From: Microbacterium hatanonis | GTDB taxonomy: Bacteria > Actinomycetota > Actinomycetes > Actinomycetales > Microbacteriaceae | Assembly: GCF_008017415.1 (NCBI RefSeq) | Contig: NZ_VRSV01000001.1 | Coordinates: 496,001 to 560,000 of the forward strand | Direction of reading: 5' to 3' | Length of the DNA: 64,000 bases | Part shown: positions 8,764 to 17,492 of the stretch, piece by piece | Position numbering within the stretch: position 1 is the stretch's first letter | Layout of the letters: each line of letters starts with the position of its first letter | The notes under the pieces: model-generated | What the model was told of the DNA's origin: nothing | Databases searched by the model: none | The model's input: the letters and a program-made list of their open reading frames with translations, nothing else | Made by a program: the position numbers and the translations under genes

Positions 8764-8943
8764 ATGAACCGGTCACAAGATTCTCTGGCACTGACAATGA
8801 AGGATGCCGCGAAGCTCGTCGGCGTCGACTACCGCACCATCAAGCTCGGCATCGAGAGCGGGACCATCCCCACGGTCCAACTCGGCCCGCGTCGGATGAT
8901 CCCTCGCGCCGGACTGCTGCGCGCCTTCGGCGTCGACGCCTGA
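8764..8943 (+). CDS. Small excisionase-like helix-turn-helix protein
   Basis: A 59-residue MerR/Xis-type winged-helix protein: TMKDAAKLVGVDYRTIKLGI gives the helix-turn-helix, followed by ESGTIPTVQLGPRRMIPRAG, the wing pattern shared by excisionases and AlpA-like regulators. The ATG at 8764 follows AGAAGGGCGGGACC, a weak purine-rich site. In an island the expected roles are recombination directionality factor or transcriptional regulator. It sits about 1.1 kb from attL and far from the integrase, an unusual place for an Xis. It could instead regulate the flanking genes. Confidence 0.7.
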   Translation: MNRSQDSLALTMKDAAKLVGVDYRTIKLGIESGTIPTVQLGPRRMIPRAGLLRAFGVDA

Positions 8944-9205
8944 TAGCGGCGCGACGGCCGGTGCTGCCCAATCGTCCAAGCAGCCGGCAGGCACCGTGTG
9001 ATCCCCTTGCAGCACCGGCGCGACCGGGAAAGCCACGCGGGCACCCGGCTCAATCGAGGCTTCACTTTCGGGAAGATCCATAACCTAGAGGGTTAACCCG
9101 AGCACCAGTAAGGCGCGGGTGGGGCGCCCTCGGGTGCAAGCCAGACCAGGTATCCCTCGGCGTGCGCACGCCTGGTGAGGCGAAGTACAGCTTTCACCCG
9201 CCAAC

Positions 9206-10351
9206 TCACATGCGTGGCGGCATGGATGTCTCCCAAGCGATGTATGCCGCATGAGGATCTGACGGAAGCGCGTCGAGCATTCCTCGAATACGCTTCGAGA
9301 GCACGTTGCGCCGTGTGAGACCCGGCACGCCGACGAAGGCAAGCGCGGTCTTCAGGTATTTAGCCAAGGTGCCGGGGGCTGCGAGGAGGTCTCCGATGAA
9401 TCGCTCAAGCGCGTAGGCGGATTGGAGGCTGAGGACCGCTTCCGCGCGTGACGGTCGATAGCCAGCGTGGACCACTCGATGGCGCAGAAGAGCCGTGTGG
9501 CGGTACCAGTCCGCGACCGCACCCGACCCCGTCACGTCCCAGTCGCCCTTGATCCTGATGTGATATTGGGTCTTGACTCGAGTCGCGAGCCCTGTTTCTG
9601 TGAACAGGTTCGCAGCTTCGCTGGCTTGGACACCATCTGTCCACAACAGGTGCAGCAGGATCGTGTCAAGCAGCACCTCGGCACTCGTCGCGGACGCCAG
9701 GACGGCACCCCGGTAGTCGCCGCGTAGCTCCAGTGCGGCCTCGGCTTCGCGTCGAAGATCTGCGACCGGCCAGAACGGAATGCTGCCGCGTAGAGCCGTT
9801 CGGATCGCTGTCAGCTGGTCATCGGTTAGAACGGCTGACAAAGTGTCCCTGCGCAGCGCCGGCCCGTGCGTAAGGTACATGCCCACATCCACCGCTTCGC
9901 CGGCTTCCGGCGTGTTGCGTGCAAATGGTATAGCTGCGGGGAGCGCCTCCCGGGCGACAAGTTGGACAGAATCTCCGGTCGCGAGATAATACGCGCGCTG
10001 CAGTTGCTGAATCATCCCGAGGCCTTCAGAAAAAGCTTCGGAGATGGCATCGTCGCTCGGCGCATCCTCTGGAAACACGGCGCGCACTTCGATTACTGCG
10101 ATGTCCGATTTCGGCACGTTCGACCACGGGCCCTTCGCTGGGTCAGCACCCAAGCCCACGCTGAGGGCGGAAACGAAATCGTCGGCCATCGGGGAGCGGC
10201 GTTGACCTGCCCGAGGGTGAAGCGAAATTCTTGCCCCTGGGGATTGCGGGGGTGTCCCGAATACCTCGGCCTCGATAGCATCCGGCTGAAATCGCACAGG
10301 TTCCGGAAGCGGTACAAACCATCTAAAGAGGGCTCTGGCCATGGTGTGCAT
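9206..10351 (-). CDS. HEPN-motif protein, putative RNase effector
   Basis: About 381 residues, not assigned to a named family. The C-terminal third has HEPN character: a helical stretch (GDYRGAVLASATSAEVLLDT) followed by RHRVVHAG near residues 290-297, which fits the R-x4-6-H catalytic motif of HEPN ribonucleases. The N-terminal 200 residues are mixed alpha/beta with no recognised motif. HEPN proteins act as toxins or abortive-infection RNases in many defence systems. The ATG at 10351 was chosen; a GTG ten codons upstream and an ATG three codons downstream are possible. It is divergent from the SIR2-like gene 377 nt away, which may be functionally linked. Confidence 0.6.
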   Translation of the reverse strand: MHTMARALFRWFVPLPEPVRFQPDAIEAEVFGTPPQSPGARISLHPRAGQRRSPMADDFVSALSVGLGADPAKGPWSNVPKSDIAVIEVRAVFPEDAPSDDAISEAFSEGLGMIQQLQRAYYLATGDSVQLVAREALPAAIPFARNTPEAGEAVDVGMYLTHGPALRRDTLSAVLTDDQLTAIRTALRGSIPFWPVADLRREAEAALELRGDYRGAVLASATSAEVLLDTILLHLLWTDGVQASEAANLFTETGLATRVKTQYHIRIKGDWDVTGSGAVADWYRHTALLRHRVVHAGYRPSRAEAVLSLQSAYALERFIGDLLAAPGTLAKYLKTALAFVGVPGLTRRNVLSKRIRGMLDALPSDPHAAYIAWETSMPPRM

Positions 10352-10728
10352 GCTAGCGGTCTCGTAGACGCGAAGAGTCACCCCGAATCAAGGTCTTCCA
10401 ATCAGTCCCGGGCTTCAGTTTGGTCCTCATGCGGGCACCGCGCGAATACGGAATGCCGTCGTGCGGTGCGGCCGCGAGCGGCGACGCAGAGCAATGAGTG
10501 GCCCGGGCGCTTCGAGGCGTCCCTGCTTCGCGCCCTGAGCGCAGTGCCGCGTCGGATTGGCACCCCCTGCTACTCATGTCGGCTCGTGGCGATGCCTCGG
10601 GTGAGCGCCCGTCGCCGAATAGTGAAGCTCCGACGGCACCGCGCCCGGCGCTACTCCCGTGCGTGCTGAGCCTGGAGGAAACGAGTACTCGGGGGAGTAC
10701 GAAGAGCGGAAGCTGATACACAAGTCAC
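10352..10728. other. Intergenic region between HEPN-motif and SIR2-like genes
   Basis: No convincing gene in 377 bases. Near its right end is a perfect 10-bp palindrome, CGAGTACTCG (10682-10691), which also forms GTACTC-gggg-GAGTAC (10685-10700). It lies about 30-45 nt before the SIR2-like start, where an operator would sit. Confidence 0.4.
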
Positions 10729-11889
10729 GTGAAGATGTTCCTACTCGGCGCGGGCGCGTCGGCTGATGCTGGACTTGCGACGAGCGTCAAGATGACGCGC
10801 GCGATTGCGGAACGCCTTGGGCGAGGGTCATACAGGAATCCCGCTGGACAACTTCTCCACGCGGTCATTGGCGCCATAGTCCAGCATGACACTAGCCGCG
10901 GTGGTGACGCGTTCGACGTTCCGGATGTGGAGCGAGTCTTCTCCGCCGTAACCACGCTCAGTAGGCGGGACAGTCTCGATATCTCGGCGTTTGTGGAGAG
11001 GTGGAACGGAAACGTAGACGCGGCGACAGGGCCGTCCGGGCTTCCCGAGACGTGGGCTCGAGAGTTCAGAGACTCCCTTTATGGCGAGCACGCGGGGGCC
11101 AGCGAGCTGCAGTCAGCCTTCGAGGACGGCGTGTTCGCGCTCACCCAACCAACGTCCGACACCCTGTTTCTGGAATTGGAACGACAGATGCTTGCCGCTC
11201 TCGTCCAGGTGCTCCGTGTCGAGCCGTCGCGCGTGACGTACTTGAGTCCGCTCGTGAACGCGAGCGGCCTGCAGGCGGTGGCCACGCTGAATTACGACCT
11301 AACGATAGAGACCGCAAGTGAGCAGTTGGGCCTGTCGTTCGATACAGGGCTTGACCAGTGGCGAGGCGGGTACGGCTGGCAATGGCGCCATGACGTCGAT
11401 GTGCGACTGCTCAAGCTTCACGGGTCCTTGGATTACGCGCTGCACCACGCGCGACCCAGGAAGCGACGGATACTCAGCGATCACCTAGTCAGGGTCAATG
11501 ACGAGATCGCCGCCAATCCAGCCATGGTCTTCGGCCTGGGTTCGAAGCTTCGCAGTGACGGCCCGTTTCTGGCGATGCTCGTGGAGCTCGACAGACTGCT
11601 CGCCGAGACTCATTGGCTGACCATCGTCGGCTACTCATTCGGCGATCGGCACATCAACGCTGCCCTTACTAGATGGATAAACAGCGACATCGCCGACCGC
11701 ATTTCAATAGTGAATCCAGAAATCGAGAAATGGACGAGCGGCGACGTCGCACCAAGCTACTTCTCTACCCTGAGTCAGGCCGCATCTGGCGGGGGTTTCG
11801 AGTTCGGTCGTCACGCAACCTGGGCGCCGCTCCAACTGGATCTTCTCTCAGTGGGTGCGGCAGAAGGTCTGGCTACGCTTCACGGGTGA
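10729..11889 (+). CDS. SIR2-like domain protein, putative anti-phage NADase
   Basis: A 386-residue member of the bacterial SIR2-like group. The nucleotide-binding motif FLLGAGASADAGL is at residues 4-16, ATLNYDLTIE near 187, KLHGSLDY near 226 and VGYSFGDRHIN near 303; together these are the usual SIR2_2-type signature. Related proteins in Thoeris, DSR and short-Argonaute systems degrade NAD+ during phage infection. No TIR or Argonaute gene is adjacent. Translation may start at the GTG (10729) or the ATG two codons on. A membrane coiled-coil protein follows in the same direction 68 nt downstream, and a HEPN-motif gene diverges upstream. NADase activity is inferred from the family. Confidence 0.8.
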   Translation: MKMFLLGAGASADAGLATSVKMTRAIAERLGRGSYRNPAGQLLHAVIGAIVQHDTSRGGDAFDVPDVERVFSAVTTLSRRDSLDISAFVERWNGNVDAATGPSGLPETWAREFRDSLYGEHAGASELQSAFEDGVFALTQPTSDTLFLELERQMLAALVQVLRVEPSRVTYLSPLVNASGLQAVATLNYDLTIETASEQLGLSFDTGLDQWRGGYGWQWRHDVDVRLLKLHGSLDYALHHARPRKRRILSDHLVRVNDEIAANPAMVFGLGSKLRSDGPFLAMLVELDRLLAETHWLTIVGYSFGDRHINAALTRWINSDIADRISIVNPEIEKWTSGDVAPSYFSTLSQAASGGGFEFGRHATWAPLQLDLLSVGAAEGLATLHG

Positions 11890-11957
11890 CCGGTGGGTGC
11901 ACGGCCGCCGGCTCCGGGAGTTGTGAGCGCGCGCTGTTCAGCCACTAGATTTCCATC

Positions 11958-12641
11958 ATGTCGTGCGGGATTGTCGATGAACTCTGCCGGAGTCTTGATG
12001 AAATTGTCAACGCCCTAAACGACCCTTGGGACGGATTCCTCGGCGTCCTACTCGCAACGCTTATCGGCGCTGTCATCGGTGCTGGCGCGGCGTACGTGTT
12101 CTCGCTGATGCTAAGGGCGCAACAGAGGAGAGATGCCGCAGACGATTTCGCCCGACACGAGGCATCGCAGAAGGCACTGGAGGATGCACGTGCCGCCCGC
12201 GAACGGCAAGCCGATCGTGATCGCCTCTCTGCTGCCCAGGACGTGGAAACTAGTCGTCGAAACTGGGAGGCGATTCGTGAAGAGTCCCGGCGGGAGGAAG
12301 CGAGAGAAGCGTTGTTCGTAGCGTCCCTCATCCCGATCGTTCAAAGGCTCCACGAGTTCGCTAGCAATCTGCAGGCGAACTACGCCGCTGCCCAGAGGGA
12401 CCGGCGCGACGTAATGGGTCTCATCAGGCTCGCGCGCATCTACAGTACGGCGGAGCAACGAGAGGTCCTGAGAGCTGCCTTCAGCTACGTAGACGACGAA
12501 AACCGCATACCGCGGGGTCTCCTCGGATCGAAGAGCGCTGAGCGAGTGGCCGACCTTCTGGTCGCTTGGCGGGAGGGGTCGATGACTGCCGCACAGGTCG
12601 TAAGCGAACTCGGCGCAGACTACACCGGATCTCGCGCGTGA
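11958..12641 (+). CDS. Membrane-anchored coiled-coil hypothetical protein
   Basis: A 227-residue protein not recognised as a family. One transmembrane helix spans about residues 27-52 (GVLLATLIGAVIGAGAAYVF). A long charged, Ala/Arg/Glu-rich coiled coil covers roughly 54-125 (EDARAARERQADRDR). A compact helical C-terminal domain follows. The coiled coil would lie on the cytoplasmic side if the N-terminus is outside. It is 68 nt downstream of the SIR2-like gene on the same strand, so it may be its membrane-associated partner; that is inference from position. The start ATG lacks a clear ribosome site. Confidence 0.6.
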   Translation: MSCGIVDELCRSLDEIVNALNDPWDGFLGVLLATLIGAVIGAGAAYVFSLMLRAQQRRDAADDFARHEASQKALEDARAARERQADRDRLSAAQDVETSRRNWEAIREESRREEAREALFVASLIPIVQRLHEFASNLQANYAAAQRDRRDVMGLIRLARIYSTAEQREVLRAAFSYVDDENRIPRGLLGSKSAERVADLLVAWREGSMTAAQVVSELGADYTGSRA

Positions 12642-12767
12642 CCTCGCGCACGCCGCACTCGGGTCGCTGAGCGCGGCCAGTTCGGCGGGCAAGAGCAGGG
12701 GGTGCCGAAGTCGCCCCGGGCGGCGTTGTTGCGCCGATCTGGAAGGTGAGTGATGGACTTGAACCCG

Positions 12768-13363
12768 CTACTGACGCGACCGCTTGCCGGTCGGCGGACG
12801 AACGGACGAACACAGACCCAACCTTCTCCAGGTTACGTTGAAGCGGCGCCCAACACCCTTCTGTCTATTGATCCTGCGGATCAACGCAAGAAGCTCCACG
12901 TCGTTGCGGTCGTGCAGAGACACCAGCGCCGCTTCGAGAACCTCGGCACACATCAACACGTCGTCTGTGGACAACCCGCGACCATGCGTAGCCTCATTGC
13001 CGATCCAATTCACCGCGAGAAGCACTCGGCTTCACTTGGATGGGTGACTCCAAAGTCCTGAATTCTGGCGTGCAAACTACCAGGAGACCGCTTGCCAGTT
13101 CTCCCGTCCGTCTTCGTCTTGCCGACACTGTGGGCGTCCATCAGCTCTTCAACTGCGCGGCGCAGACGATTCCCAGCTGTGCCTGGCGCCTGGAAAATAA
13201 GTTTCCCGGCGCTCGCTGTCTCCGCCTTCACCGATTCCGGCGTGGTCGGTGGCGTGCGCAGGAGAGGCAACGCGGGGCGAACGAACTCAACTCGATACAT
13301 CGACTCCATCGGCTCATTTGCCGTGCCCGTCGAAGTTTCAGGTGTACGAATAGGCGCCAGCAA
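12768..13363 (-). pseudogene. DUF4145-like gene split by a frameshift
   Basis: Two minus-strand frames join into one DUF4145-like protein. The 5' part (RPALPLLRTPPTTPESVKAE, later ARIQDFGVTHPSEAE) ends near 13010. The 3' part (VNWIGNEATHGRGLSTDDVL and onward) continues in the next frame from about 13025. At the junction GAGTGC reads as if one G were missing from GAGGTGC, which would give an unbroken E-V-L-L-A-V-N-W-I-G-N-E. The N-terminal zinc-binding part usual in the family is not evident. It is either a decayed gene, a sequencing error or, less likely, programmed frameshifting. DUF4145 proteins are frequent in restriction and defence islands. Confidence 0.65.
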
Positions 13364-13612
13364 CCGTGATCTCTTGCGCGGAGCGCCGGTAGTCGCATAC
13401 TAGAACGCCGACAAACGTCCCGGACAACCCCTTACACGGACCCTTAGGTACGCGGCGGAGCCGTATGCGCTGAACGGATCGTCGTGCCCGCCGTTCGGTC
13501 TGCAACTAATCAATCTCCGGATGACGGCCGTCGCTGGATGACGCTGCCCACTCAGTCGGCGCGTCGCCCGATGATCGGGCTCGCGACACCTTCCGGAACT
13601 AGTCTCATTCCC

Positions 13613-14491
13613 ATGACCTTGACCGTCGCCTGGCTACGCAATCGCTCCGACGTTCGTGAGCTAGTGATGGCTTCAGATTCGCGCCTGAGCGCGGGACCCG
13701 AGCGCTGGGATACGAGCCCCAAGGTGCTCACCTTCGCGCGAACCGATATGGCAATGAGCTTCACGGGAACAACTGAGTTCACCTACCCGGCGATGCTTCA
13801 GCTGAATCGGGCTCTCGAGACACATCCCGCGATGGTCGAGCGACGTTTTGATGTCACGCAAGTGGCCGCGCTCTTCGAGGACATCCTGAATCAGATGGTC
13901 GCAATGGCGAGTACAACGATCGGGGAGTCCTTGGACGACACCCTTGCTAACACGAGATACCTGCTGGGCGGATTCTCCTGGAAAATTGGCGAGTTCCGTA
14001 TATGGGAGTTCGCGTGGGATCGCGGCGAGCGACTTTACCGCAAGAATCGCCGGAGGTTTTCGGGTGCTCGGTCAAATCGGCACACCGTGTGGTTCCTCGG
14101 AGATGGAGCGCTTGCGTCTCGCACTCGGTTGCAGTCGTTGCTCAGCGACGGCTTCTCTCGACCACCAACGAAGGGCCTGGACATGGAACCGCTTCAGGTC
14201 CTTGAGGAAGCCATATCGGACTCATCGCTGCCCAGTGTCGGCGGCGCACCGCAGGTGGTAAAGCTCTACCGACACCTCAACGTCGAGCCCTTCTCGGTGA
14301 TCTGGCCACGAAATGGCGGTCAGCCGACATTCGCTGGGCGGCCGCTCCTGGAGTATGAAAAAGCCTTCTCGCCGCCGCTCTCCCTTGAGAACCCGGATCG
14401 ACATTACCGATACCTGGCGGGCGAGATCGCCACAGACTCAGGCGAAGAATCAACCGGGGGGTCAGAGGCGCGGGCCGTCGGCGAGGGGTGA
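13613..14491 (+). CDS. Hypothetical protein, possibly Ntn-hydrolase-like
   Basis: A 292-residue protein. The N-terminus (MTLTVAWLRNRSDVRELVMA, then SDSRLSAG) recalls proteasome-beta-like Ntn hydrolases, where a Thr follows the initiator Met and an A-S/T-D-S/T-R segment lines the active site. Similar hypothetical proteins occur scattered in bacteria, but no function is known to me. The ATG at 13613 was chosen because the conserved segment begins there; the frame is open 43 codons further upstream without recognisable content. No ribosome site is obvious. The C-terminal 25 residues are low complexity. Classification as Ntn hydrolase is tentative. Confidence 0.55.
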   Translation: MTLTVAWLRNRSDVRELVMASDSRLSAGPERWDTSPKVLTFARTDMAMSFTGTTEFTYPAMLQLNRALETHPAMVERRFDVTQVAALFEDILNQMVAMASTTIGESLDDTLANTRYLLGGFSWKIGEFRIWEFAWDRGERLYRKNRRRFSGARSNRHTVWFLGDGALASRTRLQSLLSDGFSRPPTKGLDMEPLQVLEEAISDSSLPSVGGAPQVVKLYRHLNVEPFSVIWPRNGGQPTFAGRPLLEYEKAFSPPLSLENPDRHYRYLAGEIATDSGEESTGGSEARAVGEG

Positions 14492-14623
14492 CCGACGCGC
14501 ACGTAAGACGGTCCTCCTAAGAACTGGCGGCGGGAATCGTGCGGGAGCATCGCTAGCTCGGCAGCCGCGCAGTTACAGCAGGCCCGAGCGTTGGCGCGCT
14601 GAGCGCCCACCGATCGATCACCC

Positions 14624-17356
14624 TTAGATCCCGATCTCGCGCACACCACTCGGCGCCCTGCCCACCGGACCCGTAGCTATCGCCGACTCCCTGTTCCGCG
14701 CCGCGCGACGCACCTCCGTCTCTGCCGCGCGCACAGCATCCTGCATCGTCAACTCCGGAGTGCCGCGCTGCATCGACTCGGCGAGGCACTCGCGGGCCGC
14801 GGCATCCGTCCGCGCGACGACGATCGCGACGTTGTGCACCCGCCCGCGCGTGAGGCCGACGTAGAGTCCCGCGGCATCCACATCCGGCCCGACAACCGAG
14901 GCGTCGGCGGTGTCGCCCTGCACACCGTGCACGGTGGACGCGTAGGCGAGCTGCAGGTGCTCCCGCGCATACTCAGTGGACACTCGCCTCACCTCGCCAC
15001 TGTCGCTCACGGAGACAAGGGACAGGTACTCGTCGCGGATGCCGCGCACGATCCACTGCGCGCGATTCTCGACTCCCGTGAGCCGGTCGTTGCGACGGGT
15101 GTCGCCGACGAGGATGCGCTGCTGCCCGATTCCCGACGCGGCGACGCGGACGTCGAGCTCGACTTGATCGACTCGCCGCTGCTGGATGGCGTCGTTGATT
15201 GCGTCCGCCTCAGCATTCGTCCCGGATACCAGCGTCACCCGCTTGCCGCGTCCGTGCCACTCGAAGTAGGCGTCGATCATCCGCTCACGCGCCGCGTCGT
15301 GATGTTCGACCCGGTCGACGTGACCGTGTTCCGTAAGCTCGCCCGCAACCACCAGGGCACGCTGGCGATCACCCGCATCCCGGAGCCGCAGCGTGAGCGC
15401 CGCGTAGTCGGGATCGCGGAACCGATGCACCGTGTCGAGCTCGACCGCAGCGTTCGCGTGCCGGATCGCGGAGCCCATCGCGCCTGCATGTCCGACGGGC
15501 AACGCCTGATGCGTGTCACCCACGAAGGCCAGCCCGACACGCTGCTCGATCGCGAGCTCGACGAGCACGTTCGCCGTCTGAAGGTCGACCATGCCGGCTT
15601 CGTCGACGACGATCCGATCGCGAGAACGCAGCACGTACTGCGTTGGTCCCCCGAATACGGCGCCCGTGCTGGGATCGACTTCTCCCACTCGAAGCCTGGT
15701 CCACACCTTCGCGCCGGCCTTGTCGGCGCCCCATCGGTAGCCGTGATCCGAGAGCAGGGCATGAACACTGGATGCTGCGGCCCCGACCTCCCGAGACGCC
15801 ACCGATGCCGCTTTTCGCGTGGGTGCAATAACGAGCATCCGCCGCCGTTGCGAGGTGAGCGCCGTGAACGCAGCGCGCAGCATCGTCGTCTTGCCCGTGC
15901 CGGCAGGGCCGGTCACCGTAACGAGCCCGTCCGTTCCAGCGATGGCGCACGCGGCAACGCCTTGCGACGCATCCAGTCGCGATAGGTCCTCGTTCGGTGC
16001 GAGCCGGTGCAACTCGTGCGGCAGCAGGGAGCGCCCGGGCAGGGCGAGCGCGTCCAATCGGCCGGCGAGACGCACCTTCGCGCGTGCGGTCTCGGTCGCC
16101 ATGAACGCCTTAACGTGAGCTGGCGGATCATCCGCAACGAGCCGATAGACGGAGCGGGTGGCGCGCCCTGTGATCTCGGCGATCACGCCATCGAGCCGGT
16201 CGCGCTCCGCAACGATGCCCGTGCGGGAGAGCGCGCGTACTGCGCCCGCGCGGATGTCGAAGCTGCTGAACCTCCCGCCGCATGGTGTGGACCGTTCGTC
16301 CGCGTCGACGACCGCCTGTGCGGCAAGCAGATCCAGGTCGACAGTAAGCAGGTCAGCTGAACTGTCGGGAATGGGTGCGCGCGGGGTGATCAGACTCGGC
16401 TCGATCGCTGCGATCTCGTTGCGGACGCGCGCCTCCCAGGACGCCTCATCGAGATCGGCCGGCTTGGTCGGACGCGACACCGCCCACGCACGCCGATCGA
16501 TCTGCTGCAGCACCTCCACGCTCGGCGCAGATCCTCCGTGCGCCGCCGACCACTCCGCGATCAGGCGCGCGCGGTTGGCTTCGATCTGCGCCGACCGACG
16601 CGAGAAGGGTCGGACGGCGCTGGCGAGTTCGGCGATCTCGCCGGTGTCGTCGGGCGTGTATCCGTGCCGGGCGAGCGCGGCGATCCAGGCGGGATCGGTG
16701 CGGGCGGCGAGCTCGCCCTCGGCGTTGACGACGGTGTGAAGTTTCATCGCGACGCGCGAGTCGAGGTTCGACCACTTGCCGTCCGCGCCGCGCACCTTGA
16801 TGTTCAGCCAGAGGTGACGGTGGATGTGCGGGTCGAGCGCGCGCGAGCGGCGATGCTGCAGCTCAACCACCTCGATGCGGGTGATCTCCTCGCGGATGAG
16901 CCCTCCGTGCCCGCGCCGCGCGTTGAGCTCCGTCTGCCACGTGAGCAGGATGCGTTCACGCAGACGGTCTTGCAGCGCTTCGAACTCGGCGGCGAGTTCG
17001 GGATGCAGTAGCGCAGCGATGCTGTAGGACTTCGGGTGGTTGAGCGTTCCGTCGAGCAGCAGGTCGGCGTCGGGGCTCAGCCGCTGATGGCCGCGCTCGT
17101 CGCCGGTGACCGGATCGTGTCCGGTGAGCCAGACTCGCAGACCGCCGGTGGTGAGCTCGTCAAAAGTGATGACGCCGTTCGCGACGATGAATCGTGAGAC
17201 GGTCGAATCGGATGCGGCGCTGTAGGATTCGAGCGCGTCAACGCCGGGGGAGTGCCGCAAGTGAGCATCGCAGGTGCCCTCCAGCGCGTAGCCGATCGCC
17301 TGTCGAACCCCCCGGGATTCGACACCTCGCTTCCATCGCTCGAGGCCTCCTCGCAT
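14624..17356 (-). CDS. MobF-family conjugative relaxase/helicase (TrwC/TraA-like)
   Basis: About 910 residues. The N-terminal relaxase domain carries the histidine triad LDPHIHRHLWLNIKV near residue 190. The C-terminal half is an SF1 RecD/TraI-type helicase with Walker A TVTGPAGTGKTTML near 500, Walker B IVVDEAGMVD near 595, and the late motif QLAYASTVHGVQGDTA. Such proteins nick oriT and unwind DNA for conjugation. No coupling protein or type IV secretion gene is present, so it could only serve mobilisation in trans. The start at 17356 (MRGGLERWK) fits the family's beginning; an ATG 16 codons upstream is possible. The usual N-terminal catalytic tyrosines are hard to assign. Confidence 0.8.
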   Translation of the reverse strand: MRGGLERWKRGVESRGVRQAIGYALEGTCDAHLRHSPGVDALESYSAASDSTVSRFIVANGVITFDELTTGGLRVWLTGHDPVTGDERGHQRLSPDADLLLDGTLNHPKSYSIAALLHPELAAEFEALQDRLRERILLTWQTELNARRGHGGLIREEITRIEVVELQHRRSRALDPHIHRHLWLNIKVRGADGKWSNLDSRVAMKLHTVVNAEGELAARTDPAWIAALARHGYTPDDTGEIAELASAVRPFSRRSAQIEANRARLIAEWSAAHGGSAPSVEVLQQIDRRAWAVSRPTKPADLDEASWEARVRNEIAAIEPSLITPRAPIPDSSADLLTVDLDLLAAQAVVDADERSTPCGGRFSSFDIRAGAVRALSRTGIVAERDRLDGVIAEITGRATRSVYRLVADDPPAHVKAFMATETARAKVRLAGRLDALALPGRSLLPHELHRLAPNEDLSRLDASQGVAACAIAGTDGLVTVTGPAGTGKTTMLRAAFTALTSQRRRMLVIAPTRKAASVASREVGAAASSVHALLSDHGYRWGADKAGAKVWTRLRVGEVDPSTGAVFGGPTQYVLRSRDRIVVDEAGMVDLQTANVLVELAIEQRVGLAFVGDTHQALPVGHAGAMGSAIRHANAAVELDTVHRFRDPDYAALTLRLRDAGDRQRALVVAGELTEHGHVDRVEHHDAARERMIDAYFEWHGRGKRVTLVSGTNAEADAINDAIQQRRVDQVELDVRVAASGIGQQRILVGDTRRNDRLTGVENRAQWIVRGIRDEYLSLVSVSDSGEVRRVSTEYAREHLQLAYASTVHGVQGDTADASVVGPDVDAAGLYVGLTRGRVHNVAIVVARTDAAARECLAESMQRGTPELTMQDAVRAAETEVRRAARNRESAIATGPVGRAPSGVREIGI

Positions 17357-17492
17357 GCCGCCAGGATAAGGTGAGTTTTGCCCATTATCCAGGGTTTTTC
17401 TCATGTGCAGGTACGTGCAGGGGAGTGGTGCTAAACGGTGTTGCTCACCCACGGTGCCTGCGTGCATCGTGGCAATCATCGGCTAACTGGAG

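Noticed and set aside
12725..12790. Stretch GATGGACTTGAACCC, like a tRNA T-arm
   Set aside because: The flanking bases do not form a T stem or acceptor stem, so no tRNA or tRNA fragment can be supported.
17357..17479. Extension of the relaxase to a more upstream start at 17479
   Set aside because: The extra 41 residues are not family-like, and the DNA there (TGGATAATGG, TTATCCTGG) looks more like a promoter than coding sequence.
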